This document shows, in pieces, positions 1 through 10,312 of a stretch of 53,745 nt of DNA. Positions within the stretch are counted from its first letter, which is position 1, and each line of letters opens with the position of its first letter. The position numbers and the translations under genes were made by a program. Under the pieces are notes generated by a model, which was not told where the DNA came from, searched no databases, and worked only from the letters and a program-made list of their open reading frames with translations. This DNA is from Saccoglossus kowalevskii (Eukaryota; Hemichordata; Enteropneusta; Harrimaniidae): contig NW_003139137.1 in assembly GCF_000003605.2 (NCBI RefSeq), forward strand, positions 1 through 53,745. Direction: 5' to 3'.

Positions 1-553
1 CTGACATCTGGAGGGTATTAAATCGGTGGCTCTGACATCTTGGGGGCATAAACTTAGTGGCCCTGATGTCTTGGGGGCATAAACTTAGTGGCCCTGACAT
101 TTTCGGGGTATTTAATTGGTGGCCCTGACATCTTGGGGGCATAAACGTAGTGGCCCTGACGTCTTGGGGGCATACACTTAGTGGCCCTGACATTTTGGGG
201 GTATGTACTCAGTGGCCCTGACATCTTGGGAGCATAAGCATTGTGGCCCTCACATCTTGGGGGCATAAACTTAGTGGCCCTGACATCTTGGAGGCATAAA
301 CATAGTGGCTTTGACATCTTGGGGGCATAAATTTAGTGGCCCTTACATCTTGGGGGCATAAACTTAGTGGCCCTGACGTCTTGGAGGCATAAACTTAGTG
401 GCCCTGACATTTTGGGGGTATTTAATTGGTGGCCCTGACAACTTGGGGGCATAAACTTAGTGGCCCTGACGTCTTGGGGGCATAAACTAGGTGACCCTGA
501 CATTTTGGGGGTATGTACTCAGTGGCCCTGACATCTTGGGGGCATAAGCATAG
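1..553. repeat. Partial 1.25-kb module with its E unit lost, then mixed units
   Basis: Bases 1-262 follow the same unit order as the end of the 1,248-bp module seen at about 29,915-30,170: a TATTAAATCGG tail, a TGGCTCTGAC head, a GATGTC unit, ATTTTCGGGG with a B tail, then C and D. Where the module has the 43-bp E unit, this copy has a hybrid: an E-like head (GGCCCTCAC) joined to a plain A middle at about 258-290. The order then jumps to a TGGCTTTGAC unit that belongs elsewhere in the module. This looks like an old exchange junction. Units 331-553 are A, B, C and D leading into the first intact E. Confidence 0.75.
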
Positions 554-596
554 TGGCCCCCACAACTTAATGGGCATTTGGGGGACATGCACTCAG
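554..596. repeat. Type E 43-bp unit (first of the family)
   Basis: This is the first intact E unit. It keeps the TGGCCC head, then ACAACTT, a 12-bp insertion (AATGGGCATTTG) and a 16-base end GGGGACATGCACTCAG in register with the A unit. The insertion carries its own GGGCAT, so it looks like a partial internal duplication. Other E or E-like units start at 999, 1658, 2195, 2610, 3055, 3744, 5428, 5998, 6816, 8679, 10638, 11580, 12955, 13493, 19738, 20091, 20846, 21538, 22294, 23899, 24588, 25836, 27083, 27775, 28220, 28909, 30157, 30478, 31167, 32416, 33388, 33616, 34155, 34551, 35740, 36155, 36415, 36828, 37335, 37750, 38257, 38827, 41130, 41451, 42019, 44199, 44665, 44894, 45433, 45829, 46554, 47012, 47829 and 48925. 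The AAGGGGCATATGG subtype starts at 13660, 22461, 34322, 45600 and 46721. Confidence 0.93.
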
Positions 597-1044
597 TGAC
601 CCTGATATCTCAGGGGCATAAACTTAGTGGTCCTGACATCTTGAGGGCATAAACCTAGTGGCCCTGACATCTTGGGGGCATAATCTTAGTGGCCCTGACA
701 TATTGGGGGCATAAACGTAGTGGCCCTGATATCCCAGGGGCATTAACTTAGTGGCTCTGACATATTGGGGCATAAACTTAGTGGCCCTGACATCTTGGGG
801 GCATAAACTTAGTGGCCCTGACATCTTGGAGGCATAAACTTAGTGGCCCTAACATCTTGGGGGCATGAACTTAGTGGCCCTGACATCTTGGGGGCATAAA
901 CTTAGTGGCCCTGACGTCTTGGGGGCATAAACTTAGTGGCCCTGACATTTTGGGGGTATGTACTCAGTGGCCCTGACATCTTGGGGGCATAAGCATAGTG
1001 GCCCTGACAACTTAATGGGCATTTGGGGGACATGCACGCAGTGA

Positions 1045-1060
1045 CCCTGATATATCAGGG
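1045..1060. other. Perfect 16-bp palindrome in an F unit
   Basis: CCCTGATATATCAGGG reads identically on both strands. It lies in the F unit directly after the E unit at 999. Most F units carry CCCTGA, loop TATC, TCAGGG instead: a 6-bp stem with a 4-base loop. The same perfect palindrome occurs at 22,340-22,355 and 45,479-45,494. The consensus A unit cannot form this hairpin, because its middle is ATCTTGGGGG. Confidence 0.9.
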
Positions 1061-1483
1061 GCATAAACTTAGTGGCCCTGACATCTTGGGAACATAAACT
1101 TAGTGGCCCTGACATCTTGGGGGCATAAACTTAGTGGCCCTGACATCTAGGGGGCATAAACTTAGTGACCCTGACGTCTTGGGGCCATAGACTTAGTGGC
1201 CCTGACATTTTGGGGTATTTAATTGATGGCCCTGACATCTTGGGGGCATAAACTTAGTGGCCCTGACGTCTTGGGGGCATAAACTTAGTGGCCCTGACAT
1301 CTTGGGGGCATAAAATTAGTGGCCCTGACGTCTTGGGGGCATAAAATTAGTGGCCCTGACATTTTGGGGGTATTTAATTGGTGGCCCTGACAACTTGGGG
1401 GCATAAATTTAGTGGCCCTGACGTCCTGGGGGCATAAACTTAGTGGCCCTGACATCTTGGGGGCATAAACATAGTGGCCCTGA

Positions 1484-1573
1484 CATCTTGGGGCATAAAC
1501 TTAGTGGCCCTGACATCTTGGGGCATAAACTTAGTGGCCCTGACATCTTGGGGCATAAACTTAGTGGCCCTGA
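1484..1573. repeat. Run of three 30-bp units
   Basis: Three identical consecutive units have four Gs instead of five, which makes them 30 bp. The length change puts all copies in one reading frame, so the run is a local in-frame exception to the 31-bp rhythm. It is the shorter sister of the four-unit runs at 3,571, 24,415, 28,736 and 30,994. Confidence 0.9.
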
Positions 1574-1790
1574 CATCTTGGGGGCATAAACTTAGTGGCC
1601 CTGACATCTTGGGGGTATGTACTCAGTGGCCCTGACATCTTGGGGGCATAAGCATAGTGGCCCTGACAACTTAATGGGCATTTGGGGGATATGCACGCAG
1701 TGACCCTGATATCTCAGGGGCATAAACGTAGTGGCCCTGACATCTTGGGAACATAAACTTAGTGGCACTGACATCTTGGGGGCATAAACG

Positions 1791-2609
1791 TAGTGGCCCT
1801 GACATCTTGGGGGCATAAACTTAGTGGCCCTGACATCTTGGGGGCATAAACTTAGTGGCCCTGACGTATTGGGGGCATAAACTTAGTGGCCCTGACATCT
1901 TGGGGCATAAACTTAGTGGCCTGATATCTTGGGGGTATTAAATCGGTGGCCCTGACATCTTGGGGGCATAAACTTAGTTGCCCTGACGTCTTGGGGGCAT
2001 AAACTTAGTGGCCCTGCCGTCTTGGGGGCATAAACTTAGTGGCCCTGACATTTTCGGGGTATTTAATTGGTGGCCCTGACATCTTGGGGGCATAAACTTA
2101 GTGGCCCTGACGTCTTGGGGGCATAAACTTAGTGGCTCTGACATTTTGGGGGTATGTACTCAGTGGCCCTGAAATCTTGGGAGCATAAGCATAGTGGCCC
2201 TCACAACTTAATGTGCATTTGGGGGACATGCACTCAGTGACCCTGATATCTCAGGGGCATAAACTTAGTGGACCTGACATCTTGGGGGCATAAACTTAGT
2301 GGCTCTGACATCGTGGGGTCATAAACTTAGTGGCCCTGACATCTTGGGGGCATAAACTTAGTGGCCCTGACATCTTGGAGGCATAAACTTAGTGGCCCAG
2401 ACATCTTGGGGGCATAAACATAGCGGCCCTGACATCTTGGGTGCATAAACTTAGTGGCCCTGATATCTTTGGGGCATAATCTTAGTGGTCCTGATATCTT
2501 TGGGGCATAAACTTAGTGGACCTGACATCTTGGGGGCATAAACTTAGTGGCCCTGACAGCTTGGGGGTATGTACTCAGTGGCCCTGACATCTTGGGAGCA
2601 TAAGCATAG
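1791..2609. repeat. Mixed A/B/C/D units with the E unit at 2195
   Basis: A, B (TATTAAATCGG) and GACGTC-bearing units lead to a C-D-E-F cassette (E at 2,195-2,237, GTGCATTT subtype). Then follow a TGGACCTGAC unit, a GTGGGGTCAT unit and two TTTGGGGCAT units. The part from 2,195 to 2,610 has the same order and the same 415-bp E-to-E spacing as 37,335-37,750, and nearly the same as 36,415-36,828. It is therefore a remote relative of the 922-bp repeat. Confidence 0.75.
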
Positions 2610-3870
2610 TGGCCCTCACAACTTAATGTGCATTTGGGGGACATGCACTCAGTGACCCTGATATCTCAGGGGCATAAACTTAGTGGCCCTGACATCTTGA
2701 GGGCATAAACCTAGTGGCCCTGACATCTTGGGGGCATAATCTTAGTGGCCCTGACATATTGGGGGCATAAACGTAGTGGCCCTGATATCCCAGGGGCATT
2801 AACTTAGTGGCTCTGACATATTGGGGCATAAACTTAGTGGCCCTGACATCTTGGGGGCATAAACTTAGTGGCCCTGACATCTTGGAGGCATAAACTTAGT
2901 GGCCCTGACATCTTGGGGGCATGAACTTAGTGGCCCTGACATCTTGGGGGCATAAACTTAGTGGCCCTGACGTCTTGGGGGCATAAACTTAGTGGCCCTG
3001 ACATTTTGGGGGTATGTACTCAGTGGCCCTGACATGTTGGGGGCATAAGCATAGTGGCCCTGACAACTTAATGGGCATTTGGGGGTCATGCACGCAGTGA
3101 CCCTGATATCTCAGGGGCATAAACTTAGTGGCCCTGACATCTTGGGAACATAAACTTAGTGGCCCTGACATCTTGGGGACATAAACTTAGTGGCCCTGAC
3201 ATCTAGGGGGCATAAACTTAGTGACCCTGACGTCTTGGGGCCATAGACTTAGTGGCCCTGACATTTTGGGGTATTTAATTGATGGCCCTGACATCTTGGG
3301 GGCATAAACTTAGTGGCCCTGACGTCTTGGGGGCATAAACTTAGTGGCCCTGACGTCTTGAGGGCATAAAATTAGTGGCCCTGACATTTTGGGGGTATTT
3401 AATTGGTGGCCCTGACAACTTGGGGGCATAAACTTAGTGGCCCTGACGTCCTGGGGGCATAAACTTAGTGGCCCTGACATCTTTGGGGCATGAACTTAGT
3501 GGTCCTGACATCTTGGGGGCATAAACTTAGTGGCCCTGACATCTTGGGGGCATAAACATAGTGGCCCTGACATCTTGGGGCATAAACTTAGTGGCCCTGA
3601 CATCTTGGGGCATAAACTTAGTGGCCCTGACATCTTGGGGCATAAACTTAGTGGCCCTGACATCTTGGGGCATACACTTAGTGGCCCTGACATCTTGGGG
3701 GTATGTACTCAGTGGCCCTGACATCTTGGGGGCATAAGCATAGTGGCCCTGACAACTTAATGGGCATTTGGGGGACATGCACGCAGTGACCCTGATATCT
3801 CAGGGGCATAAACTTAGTGGCCCTGACATCTTGGGAACATAAACTTAGTGGCACTGACATCTTGGGGGCA
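2610..3870. repeat. Cassette-to-cassette block, copy 2
   Basis: E units at 2610, 3055 and 3744 are spaced 445 and 689 bp, exactly as in 27,775-28,909. Unit order matches copy 1 (554-1,790) apart from one 30-bp unit. The match ends near 3,870, where a CATCAAC tail replaces the CATAAACGTAG tail of the other copies and an A-rich domain starts. Confidence 0.85.
3571..3690. repeat. Run of four 30-bp units
   Basis: Four consecutive 30-bp units (TTGGGGCAT instead of TTGGGGGCAT) lie just upstream of a C-D-E-F cassette; the last has a CATACACTTAG tail. On the plus strand the run reads as a ten-residue repeat, SGPDILGHKL, without a stop. That follows from the 30-bp length and is not evidence of a gene. 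Confidence 0.92.
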
Positions 3871-5100
3871 TCAACTTAGTGGCCCTGACATCTTGGGGGC
3901 ATAAACTTAGTGGCCCTGAAATCTTTGGGGCATAAACTTAGTGGACCTGACATCTTGGGGGCATAAACTTAGTGGCCCTGACATCTTGGGGGCATAAACT
4001 TAGTGGTCCTGACATCTTGGGGGCATAAACTTAGTGGCCCTGACATCTTGGAGGCATAAACTTAGTGGCCCTGACATCTTGGGGCATAAACTTAGTGGAC
4101 CTGACATCTTGGGGGTTTAAACTTAGTGGCCCTGACATATTGGGGGCATAAACTTAGTGGCCTTGACATCTTGGGGGCATAAACTTAGTGTCCCTGACAT
4201 CTTGTGGGTATTAAATTGGTGGCCCTGACATCTTGGGGGCATAAACTTAGTGGCCCTGACGTCTTGGGGGCATAAACTTAGTGGCCCTGACGTCTTGGGG
4301 GCATAGACTTAGTGGCCCTGACATCTTGGAGGCATAAACTTAGTGGCCCTGACATCTTGGGGGCATAAACTTAGTGGCCCTGACATCTTGGGGGCATAAA
4401 CTTAGTGGCCCTGACATCTTGGGGGCATAAAGTTAGTGGCCCTGACATATAGGGGGCATAAACTTAGTGGCCCTCACATCTTGGGGGCATAAACTTAGTG
4501 GCCCTGACGTCTTGGGGGCATAGACTTAGTGGCCCTGACATCTTGGAGGCATAAACTTAGTGGCCCTGACATCTTGGGGGCATAAACTTAGTGGCCCTGA
4601 CATCTTGGGGGCATAAACTTAGTGGCCCTGACATATTGGGGGCATAAACTTAGTGGCCTTGACATCTTGGGGGCATAAACTTAGTGTCCCTGACATCTTG
4701 TGGGTATTTAATTGGTGGCCCTGACATCTTGGGGGCATAAACTTAGTGGCCCTGACGTCTTGGGGGCATAAACTTAGTGGCCCTGACGTCTTGGGGGCAT
4801 AGACTTAGTGGCCCTGACATCTTGGAGGCATAAACTTAGTGGCCCTGACATCTTGGGGGCATAAACTTAGTGGCCCTGACATCTTGGGGGCATAAACTTA
4901 GTGGCCCTGACATCTTGGGGGCATAAACTTAGTGGCCCTGACATCTTGGGGGCATAAACTTAGTGGCCCTGACATCTTCGGGGCATAAACATAGTGGCCC
5001 TGACATCTTGGGGGCATAAACTTAGTGGCCCTGACATATTGGGGTATTTAATTGGTGGCCCTGACATCTTGGGGGCATAAACTTAGTGGCCCTGACATCT
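3871..5100. repeat. A-rich domain with short higher-order repeats
   Basis: These are mostly consensus A units with no E unit. Bases about 3,870-4,290 share rare variants in the same order with 23,395-23,832 (CATCAAC, GAAATCTTTGG, a GGGGGTTTAAAC tail, TGTCCCTGAC followed by CTTGTGGGTATT). Bases about 4,600-5,136 match 49,657-50,193 at a constant offset of 45,057, including a CTTCGGGGCATAAACATAG unit and a B unit lacking one G. I see nothing else in this stretch. Confidence 0.82.
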
Positions 5101-5670
5101 TGGGGGCATAAACTTAGTGGCCCTGACATCTTGGGGGTATTTAATTGGTGGCCCTGACATCTTGTGGGCATAAACTTAGTGGCCCTCACGCCTTGGGGGC
5201 ATAGACTTAGTGGCCCTTACATCTTGGGGGCATAAACTTCGTGACCCTGACGTCTTGTGGGCATAAATTTAGTGGCCCTGATATTTTGGGGGTATTTAAT
5301 TGGTGGCCCTGACATCTTGGGAGCATAAACTTATTGGCCCTGGCGTCTTGGGGGCATAAACATAGTGGCCGTGACATTTTGGGGGTATGAACTCAGTGGC
5401 CCTGACATCTTGGGGGCATAAGCATAGTGGCCCTGACAACTTAATGGACATTTGGGGGACATGCACGCAGTGACCCTGATATCTCAGGGGCATAAACTTA
5501 GTGGCCCTGACATCTTGGGAACATAAACGTAGTGGCCCTGACATCTTGGGGGCATAAACTTAGTGGCCCTGACGTCTTGGGCCCATAGACTTAGTGGCCC
5601 TGACATTTTGGGGGTATTTAATTGATGGCCCTGACTTCTTGGGGGCATAAACTTAGTGGCCCTTACATCT
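5101..5670. repeat. 570-bp tandem duplication, copy 1
   Basis: This segment reads the same as 5,671-6,240 at every position I compared, including private variants: CTCACGCC, a CTTCGTGACCCTGAC unit, a GTGACATTTT unit, TTAATGGACATT inside the E unit at 5,428, and GGGCCCATAGAC. Its length is 18 units of 31 bp plus the 12-bp E insertion. No gene is present. Confidence 0.93.
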
Positions 5671-6240
5671 TGGGGGCATAAACTTAGTGGCCCTGACATC
5701 TTGGGGGTATTTAATTGGTGGCCCTGACATCTTGTGGGCATAAACTTAGTGGCCCTCACGCCTTGGGGGCATAGACTTAGTGGCCCTTACATCTTGGGGG
5801 CATAAACTTCGTGACCCTGACGTCTTGTGGGCATAAATTTAGTGGCCCTGATATTTTGGGGGTATTTAATTGGTGGCCCTGACATCTTGGGAGCATAAAC
5901 TTATTGGCCCTGGCGTCTTGGGGGCATAAACATAGTGGCCGTGACATTTTGGGGGTATGAACTCAGTGGCCCTGACATCTTGGGGGCATAAGCATAGTGG
6001 CCCTGACAACTTAATGGACATTTGGGGGACATGCACGCAGTGACCCTGATATCTCAGGGGCATAAACTTAGTGGCCCTGACATCTTGGGAACATAAACGT
6101 AGTGGCCCTGACATCTTGGGGGCATAAACTTAGTGGCCCTGACGTCTTGGGCCCATAGACTTAGTGGCCCTGACATTTTGGGGGTATTTAATTGATGGCC
6201 CTGACTTCTTGGGGGCATAAACTTAGTGGCCCTTACATCT
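5671..6240. repeat. 570-bp tandem duplication, copy 2
   Basis: This is the direct copy of 5,101-5,670 with no difference that I could find. The match runs about 26 bases past 6,240 before a TTTGGGGCAT unit breaks it. Diverged relatives of the block follow at 6,510-7,130 and appear again at 20,540-21,060, 21,240-21,760 and 43,890-44,385. Confidence 0.93.
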
Positions 6241-7130
6241 TGGGGGCATAAACTTAGTGGCCCTGACGTCTTTGGGGCATAAACTTAGTGGCCCTGACAT
6301 TTTGGGGGTAATTAATTGGTGGCCCTGACAACTTGGGGGCATAAACTTAGTGGCCCTGACGTCTTGGGGGCATAAACTTAGTGGCCCTGACTTCTTGGAG
6401 GCATGAACTTAGTGGCCCTGACATCTTGGGGCCATAAACTTAGTGGCCCTGACATCTAGGGGGCATAAACTTAGTGGCCCTGACATCTTGGGGGCATAAA
6501 CTTAGTGGCCCTGACATCTTGGGGGTATTTAATTGGTGGCCCTGACATCTTGGGGGCATAAACTTAGTGGCCCTCACGCCTTGGGGGCATAGACTTAGTG
6601 GCCCTTACATCTTGGGGGCATAAACTTCGTGACCCTGACGTCTTGTGGGCATAAATTTAGTGGCCCTGATATTTTGGGGGTATTTAATTGGTGGCCCTGA
6701 CATCTTGGGAGCATAAACTTAATGGCCCTGGCGTCTTGGGGGCATAAACATAGTGGCCCTGACATTTTGGGGGTATGAACTCAGTGGCCCTGACATCTTG
6801 GGGGCATAAACATAGTGGCCCTGACAACTTAATGGGCATTTGGGGGACATGCACGCAGTGACCCTGATATCTCAGGGGCATAAACTTAGTGGCCCTGACA
6901 TCTTGGGAACATAAACGTAGTGGCCCTGACATCTTGGGGGCATAAACTTAGTGGCCCTGACATCTTGGGGGCATAAACTTAGTGGCCCTGACGTCTTGGG
7001 GCCATAGACTTAGTGGCCCTGACATTTTGGGGGTATTTAATTGATGGCTCTGACATCTTGGGGGCAAAAACTTAGTGGCCCTGACGTCTTGGGGGCATAA
7101 ACTTAGTGGCCCTTACATCTTGGGGGGCAT
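6241..7130. repeat. Bridge units and a diverged third 570-bp block
   Basis: Bases 6,241-6,509 are A and B units with CTTCTTGGAGG and CTAGGGGGCAT variants. From about 6,510 the block marked by CTCACGCCTTGG recurs with E at 6,816, but it lacks several private variants of the two 570-bp copies: the E unit has GGGCATT rather than GGACATT, and TGGCCCTGACATTTT rather than GTGACATTTT. It therefore predates or escaped the recent duplication. Confidence 0.8.
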
Positions 7131-7435
7131 AAACTTAGTGGCCCTGACGTCTTGGGGGCATAAACTTAGTGGCCCTGACATTTTGGGGGTATTTAATTGG
7201 TGGCCCTGACAACTTGGGGGCATAAACTTAGTGGCCCTGACATTTTGGGGGTATTTAATTGGTGGCCCTGACAACTTGGGGGCATAAACTTAGTGGCCCT
7301 GACATCTTGGGGGCATAAACTTAGTGGCCCTGATGTCTTGGGGGCATAAACTTAGTGGCCCTTTCATCTTGGGGGCATAAAACTTAGTGGCCCTGACATT
7401 TTGGGGGTATTTAATTGGTGGCCCTGACATCTTGG
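7131..7435. repeat. A/B alternation
   Basis: Ordinary A units alternate with three B units (tail TATTTAATTGG). Two neighbouring B-plus-ACAACTT pairs (about 7,177-7,290) form a small 62-bp tandem duplication. Nothing else is visible. Confidence 0.75.
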
Positions 7436-7680
7436 GGGCATAAACTATTGCCCTGACGTCATGGGGCATAAACTAGTGGCCTGACATTTTGGGGCATAAA
7501 CTTAGTGGCCCTGACATCTTGGGGGCATAAACTTAGTGGCCTGACATCTTGGGGCATAAAGTTAGTGGCCCTGACATATGAGAACATAAACTTAGTGGCC
7601 TGACATCTTGGGGGCATACACTTAGTGGCCTTGACGTCTTGAGAAGCATAGACTTAGTGGCCTGACATCTTGGAGGCATA
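7436..7680. repeat. Cluster of short deletions in satellite units
   Basis: Within about 245 bp many units are one to three bases short: CATAAACTATTGCCC, CATAAACTAGTGGCCTGAC, repeated GGCCTGAC for GGCCCTGAC, and TTGGGGCAT. One unit gains AGAAGC. The losses fall mainly in short runs of the same base (CCC, GGGGG, CTT). Flanking sequence returns to clean 31-bp units. The cluster may be local decay or a low-quality stretch of the assembly. Confidence 0.8.
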
Positions 7681-8678
7681 AACTTAGTGGCCCTGACATC
7701 TTGGGGGCATAAACTTAGTGGCCCTGACATCTTGGGGGCATAAACTTAGTGGCCCTGACATCTTGGGGCATAAACTTAGTGGACCTGACATCTTGGGGGC
7801 ATAAACTTAGTGGCCCTGACATATTGGGGGCATAAACTTAGTGGCCTTGACATCTTGGGGGCATAAACTTAGTGTCCCTGACATCTTGTGGGTATTAAAT
7901 TGGTGGCCCTGACATCTTGGGGGCATAAACTTAGTGGCCCTGACGTCTTGGGGGCATAAACTTAGTGGCCCTGACGTCTTGGGGGCATAGACTTAGTGGC
8001 CCTGACATCTTGGAGGCATAAACTTAGTGGCCCTGACATCTTGGGGGCATAAACTTAGTGGCCCTAACATCTTGGGGGCATAAACTTAGTGGCCCTGACA
8101 TCTTGGGGGCATAAACTTAGTGGCCCTGACATCTTGGGGGCATAAACTTAGTGGCCCTGACATCTTCGGGGCATAAACTTAGTGGCCCTGACATCTTGGG
8201 GGCATAAACTTAGTGGCCCTGACATATTGGGGGTATTTAATTGGTGGCCCTGACATCTAGGGGGCATAAACTTAGTGGCCCTGACATCTAGGGGGCATAA
8301 ACTTAGTGGCCCTGACATCTTGGGGGCATAAACTTAGTGGCCCTGACATCTTGGGAGCATAAACTTAGTGGCCCTGACATCTTGGGGGCATCAACTTAGT
8401 GGCCCTGACATCTTGGGGGCATAAATTTAGTGGCCCTGACATCTTGGGGGCATAAACTTAGTGGCCCTGACATCTTGGGGGCATAAACTTAGTGGCCCTG
8501 ACATCTTGGGGACATAAACTTAGTGGCCCTGAAATCTTCGGGGCATAAACTTAGTGGACCTGACATCTTGGGGGCATAAACTTAGTGGCCCTGACATCTT
8601 GGGGGCATAAACTTAGTGGCCCTGACATCTTGGGGGCATAAACTTAGTGGCCCTGACATCTTGGGGGCATAAGCATAG
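7681..8678. repeat. A-rich domain, remote copy of 16,781-17,662
   Basis: Bases 7,764-8,645 line up with 16,781-17,662 at a constant offset of 9,017. Both contain the same series of rare units: TGTCCCTGAC, CTTGTGGGTATTAAATT, two CTAGGGGGCAT units in a row, CATCAAC, an AAATTTAG tail, a GGGGACATAAAC unit and GAAATCTTCGG. No gene is present. Confidence 0.87.
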
Positions 8679-9840
8679 TGGCCCTGACAACTTGGGGCAT
8701 TTGGGGGACATGCACTCAGTGACCCTGATAACTCAGGGGCATAAACTTAGTGGCCGTGACATCTTGGGGGCATAAACTTAGTGGCTCTGACATCTCGGGG
8801 TCATAAACTTAGTGGCCGTGACATCTTGGGGGCATAAACTTAGTGGCTCTGACATCTTGGGGTCATAAACTTAGTGGCCCTGACATCTTGGGGGCATAAA
8901 CTTAGTGGCCCTGACATCTTGGGGGCATAAACTTAGTGGCCCTGACATCTTGGGGGCATAAACTTAGTGGCCCTGACATCTTGGGGGCATAAACTTAGTG
9001 GCCCTGACATCTTGGGGGCATAAACTTAGTGGCCCTGACGTCTTGGGGGCATAAACTTAGTGGCCCTGACATTTTGGGGGTATATAATTGGTGGCCCTGA
9101 CATCTTGGGGGCATAAACTTAGTGGCCCTGACATCTTGGGGGCATAAACTTAGTGGCCCTGACATCTTGGGGGCATAAACTTAGTGGTCCTGACATCTTG
9201 GAGGCATAAACTTAGTGGCCCTGACATCTTGGGTCATAAACTTAGTGGACCTGACATCTTGGGGGCATAAACTTAGTGGCCCTGACATATTGGGGGCATA
9301 AACTTAGTGGCCTTGACATCTTGGGGGCATAAACTTAGTGTCCCTGACATCTTGTGGGTATTAAATTGGTGGCCCTGACATCTTGGGGGCATAAACTTAG
9401 TGGCCCTGACGTCTTGGGGGCATAAACTTAGTGGCCCTGACGTCTTGGGGGCATATACTTAGTGGCCCTGATATCTTGGCGGCATAAACTTAGTGGCCCT
9501 GACATTTTGGGGGCATAAACTTAGTGGCCCTGACATCTTGGGGGCATAAACTTAGTGACCCTGACATCTTGGGGGCATAAACTTAGTGGCCCTGACATCT
9601 TGGGGGCATAAACTTAGTGGCCCTGACATCTTGGGGCATAAACTTAGTGGCCCTGACATCTTGGGGTCATAAACTTAGTGGCCCTGACATATTGGGGGTA
9701 TTTAATTGGTGGCCCTGACATCTTTGGGGCATAAACTTAGTGGACCTGACATCTTGGGGGCATAAACTTAGTGGCCCTGACATATTGGGGGCATAAACTT
9801 AGTGGCCCTGACATCTTGGAGGCATGAACTTAGTGGCGCT
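8679..9840. repeat. Shortened E unit followed by A-rich units
   Basis: The unit at 8,679-8,719 is an E variant of 41 bp in which CTTGGGGCATTTG replaces CTTAATGGGCATTTG. It follows a D unit and precedes an F-like unit with GATAACTCAGG. The rest is A units with a TGTCCCTGAC and CTTGTGGGTATTAAATT pair near 9,330-9,370 and B units near 9,080 and 9,700. Confidence 0.78.
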
Positions 9841-10312
9841 GACATCTTGGGGCATAAAGTTAGTGGCCCTGACATATTGGGGGCATAAACTTAGTGGCCC
9901 TGACATCTTGGGGGCATAAACTTAGTGGCCCTGACATCTTGGTAGTATTAAATTGGTGGCCCTGACATCTTGGGGACATAAACTTAGTTGCCCTGACGTC
10001 TTGGGGGCATAAACTTAGTGGCCCTCACATCTTGGGGGCATAAACTTAGTGGCCCTGACGTCTTGGGGCATAAAATTAGTGGCCCTGACATTTTGGGGGT
10101 ATTTAATTGGTGGCCCTGACATCTTGGGAGCACAAACTTAATGGCCCTGACATCTTGGGGGCATAAACTTAGTGGCCCTGACATCTTGGAAGCATAAACT
10201 TAGTGGCCCTGACATCTTGGGGGCATAAAGTTAGTGGCCCTGACATATTGGGGGCATAAACTTAGTAGCCCTGACATCTTGGGGGCATAAACTTAGTGGC
10301 CCTGACATCTTG
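9841..10312. repeat. 12-unit (about 372-bp) tandem repeat, first copy
   Basis: The CTTGGTAGTATTAAATTGG unit at about 9,941 recurs at about 10,313, 372 bases (12 x 31) later. The units around it are in the same order: AAAGTTAG tail, ATATTGG, GGGGACATAA, GACGTC, CTCACATC, GACGTC, then a B unit. Differences such as AAACTTAGTTG against AATCTTAGTGG show some divergence. Confidence 0.8.

Larger units (their letters stand above)
554..1790. repeat. Cassette-to-cassette block, copy 1
   Basis: This block holds E units at 554, 999 and 1658 (spacings 445 and 659). Unit order between them matches 2,610-3,870 and 27,775-29,040, where spacings are 445 and 689. The 30-base shortfall in the second interval equals one fewer 30-bp unit in the run at 1,484-1,573 (three here, four in the other copies). 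Distinctive shared units include GAGGGCATAAACCTAG, a GATATCCCAGGGGCATTAAC unit, CTAGGGGGCAT and a GGGGCCATAGAC unit. No gene is present. Confidence 0.85.

Noticed and set aside
3530-3721. Plus-strand 63-codon frame with SGPDILGHKL repeats (also 24,374, 28,695 and 30,953)
   Set aside because: The frame is open only because 30-bp units are a multiple of three. It starts and ends where the 31-bp rhythm resumes.
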